A stretch of DNA of 21,383 nucleotides. Origin: Rodentolepis nana (lineage: Eukaryota; Platyhelminthes; Cestoda; Cyclophyllidea; Hymenolepididae). Below, one piece after another: positions 1 to 11,276 of the stretch (positions are counted from its first letter, which is position 1; each line of letters starts with the position of its first letter). A program made the position numbers and the translations under genes. A model generated the notes under the pieces. It saw only the letters and a program-made list of their open reading frames with translations, was not told where the DNA came from and searched no databases. The DNA lies in assembly GCA_900617975.1 (NCBI GenBank), contig UZAE01000560.1:1-21383 (forward strand), read 5' to 3'.

Positions 1-310
1 TCCACGTGGTGCACCCTGGGCAATGTATACTCATACGGCAAAAAAGTTTAGTAACCGGCAGTTGACTTCTGACTTCAAACTACCATGACCCCACTGTATG
101 TCATATTCGACACCTACCACCACAGTACTCATCTTACCTTTTTCTCTACCCTTGTGTTTGCCTGTCTCTTTTACATCTGTGAATCATTGTCCTGCCCCTC
201 TCTCGACTTTTTAACACGTTGATGTTCCTCCTCCTCTCTATAAAGTCCAAGTCAGCTAAAGGGCTAATGATAACTATCAAAACCCCTGCCATTTGAAATA
301 AATAAATAAA
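1..310 (+). mobile_element. SINE-like retroposon, copy 1 (5' end cut by window edge)
   Basis: This is the first of seven copies of a short interspersed element. The window opens at TCCACGTGGTGCACCCTGGG, so about 21 bases of the usual 5' head lie outside. The order is the same as in the other copies: the double-palindrome head, the CCGGCAGTTGACTTCTGAC block, CCCCACTGTATGTCATATTCGAC, a pyrimidine-rich middle (about 130-225), the block GTCAGCTAAAGGGCTAATGA, and then CCTGCCATTTG followed by the tail AAATAAATAAATAAA. The 5' flank is missing, so target-site duplication cannot be tested. The element is non-coding; open frames that overlap it are by-products. It is inverted relative to copy 2, but the DNA between them shows no transposase frame, and other copies stand alone with their own direct repeats. 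The pair is therefore unlikely to be the terminal repeats of one DNA transposon. Confidence 0.85.
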
Positions 311-3300
311 TTTCACACTCATTGAAAATGACAAAGCCCAGAACTGTAGTGCAAAAAATAATCGGAGTTAGTTAAGTGTGCTTCTTCTACCTAATTACAA
401 GCATTGCACCTTCTCTCTTATCCACTTTCAAACTCACAGGTAATTTTAAAGCTCGCGCTTCAAGTTTGTAACGTTTTAAAGCTAGAAAACTGTCAAAAGT
501 CCCATTTTTAGAGTAAACGAGTACGATTTGAAGTGCAAAATTGTAGTTTCTTAAACCAGAGGAAGCTAACTGTAGGAGTAGTTGCCATTTAAAGCTTCCC
601 ATATATCATTTGAAATCGATTTTGCTCACTTTTATAAGCACTTAATTTATTTAACCACGCTGTACTTAATTGATATAATTGAATAACAATCCTAATAATA
701 AATTGAGATTTTAATGTCTACCACCTGATCTATTTTAAAAGGTTTAAATAACCCGATGGCAAACTTGAACCAGCAGCACTAAATTGTAATTGATTACATG
801 GGAGGAGGAACCAGCCATGTATTAAGTGGCACATAGTTGCCCAAATCTAAAAGATTACACTTTCAGACCACCATGCGAAATCAAGCGAAATTCTAGGTCG
901 TGTATTTTACGTTGAAATCACACTCAGCTATCGAATTAGCAGACGAGTGCTTACAATGGGGGAGAATTAATTAAATAATTCAATTTCGAAAATGAGGAAG
1001 TATAAGCCCTTTTGAGGTTTTTGACACTCCTCGTTGGAAATTAAACTTTTCGATTCTCGCAAATGGTAAATAACTGACAAATATATGGTGGAGAGGGGGG
1101 AAGGACGGTTTTAAGTCAAAAACCTTCCTTCTATTGGAGTTTATTTGGGATTTTATCTTTTCAAGAATTGACAACATGGAGGGATAATTTCTTTTTCACT
1201 AGATTTTACCAAACATTCATTTCGATACCAGTGTTCACATTCAAATTGATACAACTATAATTCGTGCAATAAATTTATTCGCATGTGCAACGAACTTGTC
1301 AAAGGAGACCCAGTAATTAGGCTCTCGTTTTTCATGAAAGTACAGGACTTGAATTACAAACTACCCTGGAACAGGCTTAAACTGGCAGCTAAAGTAGAAC
1401 TGGCATATTTCGGGGATGCGTTAATGTTTATACATTGTTGGGTTGAAAAATCAGTCACAAAAAAATTAATTCATTGTTTAAAATCTGTTTATTCAAAATC
1501 ATTTTTTTCTTTATCTGCTTATTGCTTTACTTTTTAGTTAGCTTTTCTTTACTTCAAATGTCAACAAAATTAAAGATTTTTTTCACGGAGGGAAAGCATT
1601 ACAAAGTTAAAACTGTAAGAAAATGTTCAATGAGTTAAGGAAGTAATAAAACGAAAATATCTTTATAAAATTTGATTTCAACACCACTCTTTTCTGACAT
1701 TCTTTTAGATAGTCTTGAAAAGTCCTAATATAGAAGTAAGAGAAGATCGCTTTTTGAACCGGCATCAATAAAATATGAAAATAGATAATAGAGGGTGGGC
1801 CTGAAGTATGATAGGGAATCACCCGATACCGAAGCGAAGGCAGAAAAATTTAAAGTCCGTGGTCTCTATATTAATTTCTTTCATATTCTCACCTTCATTT
1901 TTATTGGCTTGAGGGTGTTCATTAGTTGGTCTAATGACTTGAAGTTCTAAAACCTCTCATATTTACCCCCCCCCTTATAGCGGAGCCTGTAAAAATAAGA
2001 TGCACTTTGATAATCGAGAACTTATACAGCATACATAACATCCAATTACGATGAAATAGCCAATTGGAGTCGCATTTTCCTCCCACATTAATAATTAAAC
2101 TCCTGATTGCTTTTCACTACCATATATCATGAAACGCCAAATCAGGACTTCCGAATGGGGTTAGCTGAAAAAGGTATTCTTTTTGTCGTTTTATTTCCAT
2201 TCACCACACAAGGTGAAGTTATTTGTTGACAAGAACTTGTGGGTATACGAAGTGATTTAGTTAAAAACACCAAATAAGTCTTATTTTCACATAACAAACA
2301 ACGGTTGTTGTGGAGGAGAAATAGGTTTGGTAGTAACGCGTTCTAAATAAACTCCCTCCAAAATACACAGAAGAAGATTCACCATTTGACCATTGTGAAA
2401 CTATATAGAATGATCAGTTTTGAAAGAGCCATTCGTATATGCCAGTGCAGTAAAAGAGGTATAAAGCCTGATAGTTCAAAATTTTGCAATTTCAATTAGT
2501 TAATTTGCTCACATCCTAAGAATGACTTGGTAGTGGTTTTTAAAGGGCCTTTGCTGAAATATCATTGAGAGGGAATTCCATGCATTTTTCGACACTGAAT
2601 TCTGTTTCGTAATTCCGAAGTAACAAATGATAAGTTAAATTTAAATAGCAGAAGACTGGAAAGAGAATACTTGCCGGCAATATTTCTACAAATTATGAGC
2701 ATAAATTATGCCTCAAAAAATTAAAGTAAATTATTGTTGCGCGTTTAGAAGAGAAATATTGATTTTCTTACTTTATTTTATGCTCTGCATGATACCCCGT
2801 GACTAGAATGACTTAATCAATTACTTATAATATAGTTTCAATGAATTTCTGTGCATAAACTTGTGAAGTATCAGACAAGGATATGATATGGAATGGGTAA
2901 TGGGAAACTTTTGAATTGTAAAACAGACTTCTCAACGGACTTACTTATAAAATGCACTTTACCAATACTCTTATTTCCAAATCTTCAATTCTTTAATAAA
3001 AATTACAATGGTAGCTTTTAATTGCACTATTAAGTGCATAAAATAACCTCACTCCTTTTGGCAATGATTTAGGCTAATTATTAAGAAAAGAAAAAATTAG
3101 TTTACTAAAACATTATCCCTCAACTATGACAAATCGGCTCTCTTGGCGTCAATCACATGCTCTCGATAAATGGTCTCTTAAAAATAATGAAAGCAAAGAC
3201 CGAGGTTTGTTTATGCTTAACAGCAAGTGTCTACGCTGCACATTCATCAAGTGGAAAGCAGGCTTGTCAATAAAATAACCACTGCAAGTAGATCTTCAGA

Positions 3301-4152
3301 TATATAACGATTATCGACTTCTACACCTCTTTTGAGACGCCTTGCACGTGTCTGTCACTTGATCTGGCATGGTAAATCTTTTATTAAGATTCCTCTTAGG
3401 ACTGGCAGTAGAGAAGGTGTATAGAACTTAGGATGAAACGAGTTTTTCCAGTCACTCGTTCCACCAGTCCATCAAATTGTTGCACTCTGTGTCCTCCAGA
3501 CACTTTCTAGAACTTTCTTTTGATTTGTTACTCAGCTTCGGAAATAATTAATCTTATAATTCTGATTTGTTTTTTAGTTAAAATTATGAAACAGTTCAAC
3601 AATTCAACACCCAAGGTAAAGTTAAGATCCTCTATATTACACCGTCCTTTTTCTCGCATGTGATTTCACTTTCATAATCTTAGTGTTTTGTTAGCATTGG
3701 ATGAACCTTTTTACGAATTGTGGTCTACTAACTGATCAATTTATAGTCATCTGTCTTCTTATATACTTAACGAACATTTCAAAAGGCCTATGACGACTTT
3801 GAAGAAGTCAAATAAACAAGAGACTGTACATGCTTGGGCTGGTTTTTTCTTTATTCCTGTGTTTTATCGTTTGAGCTCGTTAACAAGCACACGCGGCAAA
3901 TTTATTGCTATGGCTGCTGCGTAGAGGCGGTAAGTTGCAGACGCCTAGTTGAACACCCCGTAGTCACGGCCTTTTCCCAAAATCTATCCATTTAACAATT
4001 TTTTATATTTTATAATTAGCAATCATGATTGTGCAACAATAGCTAATTACTCCAGATTTTATATTACCCCATGTAAACGATCGAAGTTTAGCTGGGTTTA
4101 TAAACCATGATTACTATGAATGATTTTAGCAAATTATTATGATATTGTGAAT
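311..4152. other. AT-rich spacer between copies 1 and 2; no gene recognised
   Basis: This 3.8 kb holds only short open frames, the longest being 84 codons at 1283-1537 on the plus strand. None has a recognisable domain. Small items seen are a purine-rich tract near 1086-1105, a run of nine C at 1966-1974, a perfect 10-bp palindrome TTGCCGGCAA at 2671-2680, and the near-palindrome GCATAAATTATGC at 2699-2711. I see no RNA gene, no further copy of the SINE-like element and no transposon ends. It reads as intergenic or intronic DNA. Confidence 0.6.
1966..1974. repeat. Poly-C run (C9)
   Basis: Nine consecutive C residues stand in otherwise AT-rich sequence. It is a simple homopolymer with no evident function, and a likely site of length polymorphism or sequencing error. 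Confidence 0.9.
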
Positions 4153-4163
4153 ATAATTGTTTA

Positions 4164-4512
4164 TCTATTTTTTTCAAATGGGAGGCGTTTTGATACTTAC
4201 CATTAGTCCCTTATCTGACTTCGGACTTCGCAGAGGGGAGGAACATCATAGTGGGAAAAATCCGAGAGGGGAAACAGAAGAGTGATTTAAAGATGTAAAA
4301 GAGACGACAAAAAGGTAGAAAAAAGGTGAGGTGAGTACTATGAAGTGGCTGAATATGACATACAGTGGGGTTATGGTAGATTAAAGTCAGTAGTCAACTG
4401 CCGGTTTATAGACTTTTTTGTCGCATGAGAATACGTTGCCCAGGGTACACCACGTGGAGGTAAGTCTATCGTACGTTGTCCAGGGTGCACCACGTGGAGG
4501 TAAGTCTATCGT
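4164..4512 (-). mobile_element. SINE-like retroposon, copy 2, with duplicated 5' head
   Basis: The sense strand is minus: the T-rich complement of the tail starts at 4164 (TCTATTTTTTTCAAATGG) and the 5' head lies at the right. The body matches the family through GGCGTTTTGATA, the complement of the pyrimidine-rich middle, GACATACAGTGGGGTTATGG and AACTGCCGG. The copy is odd at its 5' end. The last 40 bases (4433-4472) are repeated in tandem at 4473-4512 with two differences, and the usual terminal CACACCCC is absent. In its place stands ATTCTTAAGAAT (4513-4524), a perfect palindrome. The flanks carry ATAATTGTTTA at 4153-4163 and again at 4523-4533, an 11-bp target-site duplication. This supports independent retroposition of this copy. 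Confidence 0.88.
4433..4512 (-). repeat. 40-bp tandem duplication of the element head in copy 2
   Basis: Two 40-bp units (4433-4472 and 4473-4512) differ at two positions: CCC versus TCC before AGGGT, and GGTACACC versus GGTGCACC. Against copies 3 and 4, each unit differs from the family form at one of these two sites, so the duplication is old enough for both halves to have mutated. Each unit holds CCACGTGG and GAGGTAAGT. Confidence 0.9.
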
Positions 4513-4533
4513 ATTCTTAAGAATAATTGTTTA

Positions 4534-5177
4534 GAAAACCAGCAAGGGTTGAGCACCCCATAGATTTAAATATAAGTCATTAGACATACCACTACTATTA
4601 TTGCCCATTCTCAATTTGTTATAGGCCTTGAAACAGACAAGGTAAAATCCTTTAGTGTCCACAGATTTGGAAACTCTTTCAATTAAAGTCTTTTAGTATC
4701 TTTAATTTGACTGTCTCATTGGCGATGGAAGGCTTTCGAAATCATTAACTATTTTTGGCTTGTTTGTTTCATTTCTTATTAAAAATTAGTGAAATTGTAG
4801 ACTGATGTGGGGAGAAGTAAGCATCAACTTATTTCCACCGCATTTATAAAATATTAAACAAAAATTTTACGTTAACAGGCCAGCAATCTGTTCAAATTTC
4901 AGACTTTCTAATCAAGCAGCTAAAGCCGGAAGTCGAGAATACCGGAAACCAAAAGTGCTTTTATCATACCGCGGGCGAAAGGCGAAATTGTTGGCCTGCT
5001 TCAATGGCATCGGATTTATTTAAAAAATCATTAAGCTCTTGAGAAGAATTTTCAAAATGTGGAGAAAGGAAACGAAATTCACAAAGGAAATTATTAATAG
5101 CTTAATAGAGGTTAAACTTTCAATATAATCATTCCATAGTCAAGAGGAGAGCGCGTCATTTCAATTTTCACCTACTT
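4534..5177. other. Spacer between copies 2 and 3; nothing recognised
   Basis: This is about 640 bp of AT-rich DNA with no open frame of note. A short GC-richer patch lies near 4925-4985 (ACCGCGGGCGAAAGGCGAAA). No repeat shared with the rest of the window was seen. Confidence 0.5.
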
Positions 5178-5191
5178 TCTGTCTAATTGTT

Positions 5192-5528
5192 TTTTATTTA
5201 TTTCAAATGGCAGGCATTTTGATAGTTATCTTTAGCCCTATAGCTGACTTCTGGTTTCATAGAGAGAAGGAGAAGCATCAAAGTGACAAAAAGACTAGAG
5301 GAGAACAGAATAATGATTCACAGATTTAAAGGAGACAGATAGATACAAAGGCAGAGAATAGATAAGATGAGTACTGTGGTGGTAGGGATCGAATATGACA
5401 TACAGTGGGGTCATGGTAGTTTGAAGTCAGAAGTCAACTACCGGTTTGAATACTTTTTTGACTTTTTTGCCGTATGAGTATACATTGCCCAGGGTGCACC
5501 ACGTGGAGGTAAGTCTATCGCACACCCC
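5192..5528 (-). mobile_element. SINE-like retroposon, copy 3 (complete, clearest target-site duplication)
   Basis: This is the best-defined copy, at 337 bp. TCTGTCTAATTGTT occurs at 5178-5191 and again at 5529-5542, a perfect 14-bp target-site duplication that fixes both ends. On the plus strand the copy begins with the tail complement TTTTATTTATTTCAAATGGC and ends with GGTAAGTCTATCGCACACCC plus a final C, so the sense 5' end is GGGGTGTGCGATAGAC. The head GGTGCACCACGTGGAG is intact. A private change is a 9-bp tandem duplication of ACTTTTTTG at 5452-5460 and 5461-5469. A 14-bp repeat, an A-rich 3' tail and a fixed 5' end together indicate LINE-type target-primed insertion. Confidence 0.93.
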
Positions 5529-5542
5529 TCTGTCTAATTGTT

Positions 5543-7522
5543 GATAATGTCTGTTGGCTATTTTAAGGGATAAGGACGACTCTCATCCGAAAATTAAAGT
5601 ACTTCGCCATAATTTAAATAAACAATATTTTGAGCCCATTTTATATTGAATCAAATAAGGAAAAGCTGTTTAAAAATTTTGAATTTAATTAACTACACCA
5701 GAGAGGAGAGAGGGAAACAAAATATGACATAAAATAATTTAATGAATGCAGCAAAGATTAAGGTGTAATACCGGAAGAATACTATTTACTAGTTATTCCT
5801 CAAAGACACTTTTGGAAGGGTTTTCGCGGGCAGTTTCACTGAACAGAAATTCGTATTTTAGGAAATCTCAGATGATCAGATAAGCTGATGAGACTGTCCA
5901 CTCCTTTCAATGAGTGTTCACAGAAGGACGTGCAATCTGATTTGAAGAATGTGCAGGTTGACTACTACGCCATTGGAAGATGGAAGGTTTTCATATTTTA
6001 AGAAAATTATTGAAGAGAATTAACACGCGGAGATGGAAGATAGCTTGGAGCTGCTCATCAACAAACTCACACTCAACAACCTTATTAATTAAGCAAAATA
6101 TAGATATGAAGTTTCGCATCCACGTCACGGAATGTACATAGATTAAAGGTAAATTCCCCACGTGGAATTTTTAGATACTTACAATCCCACTATATGAAAA
6201 TATTTTTAAAAGGGGATGGATGAAGTTAGCATGAGGCAATTTTGATCGAAAAACTCGCATCAGAAAAGTCCTTCAAGCTTTAGGCTTTTAAAAATATCGG
6301 ATTTTCAAGTGCTTGATATCATGACAACATAAACAACTTTTTCTTCCGTTATCAACTAACAATCAGTACTATTGTTTTCGTCGCCTTAATGCTATGCATT
6401 TTCGAGATATCGCAAGCCCTCGATAGGAATCAACTTATTCATGATATATTAGTAATACATTCATTGTGCAAGAAATAATCGGAGAATTTAATCTTATCAA
6501 AGAACTTCAGTAATGGGGCTTGATCATTCGTTGTTCCTTCCAGGTTCATATAAAATAGATCCCTATTGTAACTGACCACTAGAAGACCTTGAAACAATTT
6601 TCTTTGAAACACATTCTTACCTTCCACTTTGGGACAAGAAAAGGTACTCCAAAAATGAAGGCAAATTTTATGTAAGTGAATTTACGAGTTTGGAGACTTT
6701 TACCCTGTGCAAGTGCCAAATCGCGAATTTATTAAGCACTTGCATTTTATTCATTGTGAACTTAGCATAGACACACTGCAGCAGGAGATATGGAACCTAC
6801 AAATAATGGATTTTACGACATGTCCAAGATATGTGCAAGGTAGTTTGCAGATGAAGTTACAAAGCGGAAGAGGGAATTTTGTTTAAAGTGCTATGCCAGG
6901 GGAAATCGGTACGATTTGCATACTTGGTTCTTAAATTTCCCTATTAAATTTAATATAATTCAGTCATCAAAAGGTATCGTAACTTAATTTATTCAAAATG
7001 AGAAAAACACTTGTCCCTACGATATCCAAAAATTAGGAATTTTGCCGTTATCGGTGAAAAATATCGATTTCATCTTTCAAGAATAAGATAGGCAATTTAT
7101 TTTTAAGGATGTGCAAAATTTGCAAATTTCTGGTATTGACAAAACTTTTAACTCAGATGAAATTGGCATTATGATCGTCCTGTTGATTTTGAACTTTTTC
7201 GGCATCTTCCGATGGTAAATAATTCCATTTTTACGTAAATCCTCAAAAAAGCATTGGTGTAGACTGAAACTACAAAAAGTTCAAAAGATTCGACGAAGTT
7301 ACTGGCCCTTCCATCTGAAATTTAAGAAAAATATTTTCTTTTAATGCATGTCTTAAGGGAAAAATAGCTTCGGTATATTTCCCCCTACGTGGTCATCCAA
7401 AATACATTTCTACTAAAGTTTTCAAACTAAAATTTGTTTGACTGCAAGTAGTTTGAGTGAAATTTCAATTGCACTTTCTGTTTTCATTCGTGGTTTTGTT
7501 TGATGCGATTTTAAAACGAAGT
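5543..7522. other. Spacer between copies 3 and 4; no gene recognised
   Basis: This 2 kb is AT-rich and holds one minus-strand open frame of 62 codons (6439-6627) that resembles no known protein. An isolated CCACGTGG occurs at 6158-6165, set between AAATTCC and AATTT; its surroundings do not match the repeat family, so it is not a fragment of it. Nothing else was supported. Confidence 0.5.
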
Positions 7523-7536
7523 ATTTGAAGTAATAT

Positions 7537-7867
7537 TTATTTATTTATTTTTATAAAATGGCAGGCATTTTGATAGTTGACACTAGCCCTTAAATTGACT
7601 TCAGGGATCACAGAGCGGAAGGAACATCAAAGTGAAAAAAAATTGAGAGGGGAGAGGGAACAGAAGAGTGTCTCAAAGATGTGAACGAGAGAGACACAAA
7701 GGTAAAGAAAAGGTGAGGTGAGTACTGTGGATTAAGTCGAATATGACATACAGTGGGGTGGTGGTAGTTTGAAGTGAGAAGTCAACTGCTGGCTTATAGA
7801 CTTGTTTGCCGTATGAGTATACGTTGCCCAGGGTGCACCACGTTGAGGAAGGTCTATCGCACACCCC
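7537..7867 (-). mobile_element. SINE-like retroposon, copy 4 (complete, 331 bp)
   Basis: The sense strand is minus. The tail complement is an extended TTTATTTATTTATTTTTATA followed by AAATGGCAGGCATTTTGATA, and the 5' head ends with GTCTATCGCACACCCC at 7867. The flanks are ATTTGAAGTAATAT (7523-7536) and ATTTGAATTAAAAT (7868-7881), a target-site duplication of about 14 bp with two or three mismatches, consistent with an older insertion. Here the conserved CACGTGGAGGTAAG reads CACGTTGAGGAAGG, so both the CACGTG core and the GTAAGT motif have been lost by point changes. A 79-codon minus-strand open frame (7673-7912) that runs through it is a by-product; the same frame is not kept in other copies. 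Confidence 0.9.
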
Positions 7868-8099
7868 ATTTGAATTAAAATAAATAATGCTTAAGTAAAA
7901 GTCACTGATCACCTAACAGGTAGGAGATTACAATGAAATAAGGCCATGATAATGAATGTAAATATGATCGATTGCATTTTTAGTAACTAAGGCGGAGCGT
8001 ATTAATATGCACGTACAGTGCATAGGAGAAAGTAACTTGCATCCGGTTATCTTTCATCCAGACAGAGATTTAATCAAAATGAGTATCTAATGCTAGGGG

Positions 8100-8114
8100 T
8101 ATATATATATATAT
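8100..8114. repeat. Short (TA)n microsatellite
   Basis: Fifteen bases of alternating T and A are followed by GCATA. It is a simple repeat with no other context. Confidence 0.85.
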
Positions 8115-9244
8115 GCATAGTTAGTACTGCAATGTACTAGGAACTCAGTGCAAAGACCCACAAAAATCCAATGCGAAAACTACTTGAAAAAGCTTATTTT
8201 GCTAAATGCCATTGAATAAAATGGAACGATTGATAGTTAGAGGTTAAATCATTCTCTGGTCTCTGTAGCTCGAATTCCGTTCAATTTTATTCAAACATGG
8301 ACAACCAAAAAAGACTCATATTGAAATGTTTATATTTATCTGCCTATTTGTTATCATCGATCGTTGTCTGTTCTCTTAACTTTCTGATAGGAATCCCGTA
8401 GATTCATCAATCATACAGTCCTAATTGGCATAAAGGAGTTAGATTAAGTCATAATCAGACGAATTCAGCAGTGTTGCCAACTGTGATCTCTATGTTACGC
8501 CAATGCATTAAACGTATAGCAACTAGTTATTATTTATTACTTAATGCATTCATTGCAATTCTTAGGTTTTGAATCATGAGAGCACAAGTCTTAACCTCAG
8601 CAAGTGGAAAAATGTCCCTGTTACCGGTAAAAGAAATGTAAGAATTGGTGAAGGCGAGAGTATTAAAGACGTTATTCAAAGAGCAAAGTGAACGATTATG
8701 TCACAATGATGTCGCATACTGTTTTTACATGAAATGTCAAGCCATCTCATCCGTGCCCTTAATCAACTGCGGGTAGAAAAGGGTCCCCATAACCCACCTC
8801 CCTTTAATCGTTTTCGAACCTTTAGATTCCCAAATGTCAAGTTTCGGAAATGTTTATGATTTGGGGGCGAGAATATGTCATATGCGTTTTGTTTGCTGGT
8901 CAAGTATAAACAGAGCCCAAATTCACAGTTTTATCTAACTTGATGACGTAGATTTCCAACAGAGGCCAAGTTATTGTCTGCGATGATTTAACTAGTGTCT
9001 CTGGTTGAAAAATTCTGGCTATCTTTTTTTAAAAAATTTGCAGATACGATAAAAAAATTGGATTATAGTTACGGTCTGGTAAATGTATTTCGGGAAAGCA
9101 AATATGAGATAATTGCGGATTTGATGAATATATAAATTATTCATTTTCCATGATAATCAGTGCTTTTTCATAACGTTATCTAACAAAGAACTTTATATTT
9201 ATTCAAAAGGTTAAAAAAAGGTTTTGAATTCAGGCATTGATAAA

Positions 9245-9269
9245 GTGGGTTCACTTTTTCTGAACCCGC
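9245..9269. other. Small hairpin, 9-bp stem
   Basis: GTGGGTTCA (9245-9253) and TGAACCCGC (9261-9269) can pair along nine positions, with one G-T pair, around the 7-base loop CTTTTTC. It stands alone in AT-rich spacer. It could be chance; no terminator or RNA-gene context is seen. Confidence 0.35.
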
Positions 9270-11185
9270 AATCTGACTCATGACAACTACTAAGTATCCA
9301 CAGGTGGTCTACAAATCACAACTTCTCTTATCATCCCTAAAGTCAACTTAGACAAAAGATGTCATCGGTCTGAAGGCGGGTTGACCAACCAACAAACAGT
9401 CCTAAAAAAATTGAAACTTACTTATGGCGACTGCATTGCTTTACTTCTCTTTCTAGTGTGAGTCAACCGTGGTCTAGAAACTAAGCCTTAAACGTCGCAA
9501 ATTTCATATTTCAACCAAAGGTAGTGTTAGCAGACACAATTAATTCTAATGTATAATGGAATTTATACGTGGTATTATTGGGTTTCATTAAAAACGTTTC
9601 CTGAGCAAAGGGCGAATCATTGAGAGTTCAATAAATTTTATTGTTCTTTGGGCGAATTAATGAAGCAGACACATTAAATACCCCTTCACTTATGCAACTG
9701 CAAATAAAAATGCCTAATTTTATGAATTAAGTCAGGCATTCTCGAGCTATAAACTTGACAATCTAGTAAGTTAAAATATGTTAGGGTTAATGCAATTTTT
9801 ATGAATACGTACAAATCGACTTCTTCTGTTTTATTATTTCATAATTAACTGCGATCTTTAAATCGCACTAAGCTTCAAAACTATTGGTTAACACCATTTA
9901 ATTCGATTAGGAGGGAGAGCTTGGACGGTGGATACATTTGACTTGATATTAGGGGCATGTTCATCTCCGTTTCATTAACAAATGAGTTTTATAGGAATTG
10001 TGGTAATTGAGATGGAAAGCACGGACAAGCCAACTTAAATTGATGGCAGACACAGCCTATGTGTTGTCCTGCCTTTGAGGAAGGTTTGAAAAGCGTGCAG
10101 TCTTGACTGTTTGAACTACGATTCAACTTTCCTTTCCCTCGAAAGAGAGCAGAACATTCAATTACTTCATGCACTTAATTCAATCATTTCTCTCGGGTGC
10201 AGGAATTTATTTAATCCATTAATCATTTATTAATGTAAGCTATGTGGAAGACAAAAGAGTCTAGTATAAATTCATATCTACGGTAAAATTCCCACCGCCT
10301 ACGAAATGATTAGACGGACATTTACTCTAATTCTATTTGTAAGTTGAAGTGGCATTTCGATTGTTCGAAATATTTAAAATTTTTGCACCATAATTTAAAA
10401 TGCACATAAGCATGTGTGAACGAGTATTGTAGTCAAGGTGAGTCAGTAGCTATAGACATGAAAAGTGACGGTGCTACGAGTGAAAAGTGAATTAGCCCTT
10501 AAATGTGAGTCTAGTGTGCTATTGGACGTCTTATTTTCACACGTGTCTACGCAATTTGGGCGGTATAAAATGAGGAATTCAGAGAAACTGCAAGTAATGT
10601 TTTACCAGATCCCGTCAAAATTTCCCATGAACTATACTTCAATTAATGGAAAATTCATTTCGTTCCTAGACATAGGCTAAGATTCTTTTCAGTGACTAAA
10701 TTTTTGTGAATTCTCTCTTTACGCTCGATTTTGAATGTAATTATAAGCAGAAAAGACAAATTTGAACACTACTGACCGTTCGAAGAACGTTGTGCAGAAA
10801 ATTTTAATTAATTATTTTTTAATTGCCATCTGGTATTCAATGCACTAAAATAGCATAAGTCTCATACACAATTATTTCTAAGTTGATTAATTTGAAATTA
10901 CAGTTAATTTCAACCTTAGAAGGTCATTTAAAACTCCTAACGATATAGTTTTCAAGAAACTTTGCGAGCAGCACATAATTCGAAGTTTAATAAGAATGGT
11001 AAACTTAAACTGATTAGGTTAATTAATTGGCATAAATTATCGGAAACAGTTGTTTTTGATTATATTTTGTTGAACATTATTTAAGTCCATAATGTCCATA
11101 TATTTAGCAAGATCAAATAAATTTAAGGTAAGCTAAACGATGTTTAAACTACATATTATTTTTTTGAAAATTTTGTCCTCTCTCC

Positions 11186-11188
<3 letters not shown>

Positions 11189-11231
<43 letters not shown>

Positions 11232-11234
11232 CCG

Positions 11235-11274
<40 letters not shown>
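11189..11274. repeat. Interrupted (TA)n microsatellite forming a large palindrome
   Basis: A (TA)20 tract (11189-11228) and a second TA tract of 39 bases (11236-11274) are separated by ATTCCGT. Both arms are self-complementary and complementary to each other, so the whole 86-bp stretch could fold as one long hairpin or cruciform. C-rich TCTCCCCC lies directly to the left. Such tracts are length-unstable and hard to assemble, so the exact repeat number should be treated with caution. Confidence 0.95.

Positions 11275-11276
<2 letters not shown>

Noticed and set aside
1283..1537. 84-codon plus-strand open frame as a protein-coding gene
   Set aside because: There is no recognisable domain, start context or neighbouring coding structure. 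Its length is within chance expectation for 21 kb of six-frame sequence.
1..4512. Copies 1 and 2 as 310-bp terminal inverted repeats of one 4.5-kb DNA transposon
   Set aside because: Copy 2 has its own 11-bp direct repeats immediately around it, other copies stand alone or in the same orientation, the inner ends are A-rich tails, and no transposase frame lies between them.
6158..6165. Isolated CCACGTGG as another element copy
   Set aside because: Its flanks (AAATTCC on one side, AATTTTTAG on the other) do not match the family. A lone 8-bp site is not enough.
7673..7912. 79-codon minus-strand open frame as a gene
   Set aside because: It is a translation of SINE copy 4 in sense orientation running into the 5' flank. 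Indels among copies break the frame elsewhere.
9603..9665. GGGCGAATCATTGA and GGGCGAATTAATGA, about 42 bases apart, as a tandem repeat
   Set aside because: The similarity covers only about 14 bases with no extension. It is too weak to separate from chance.
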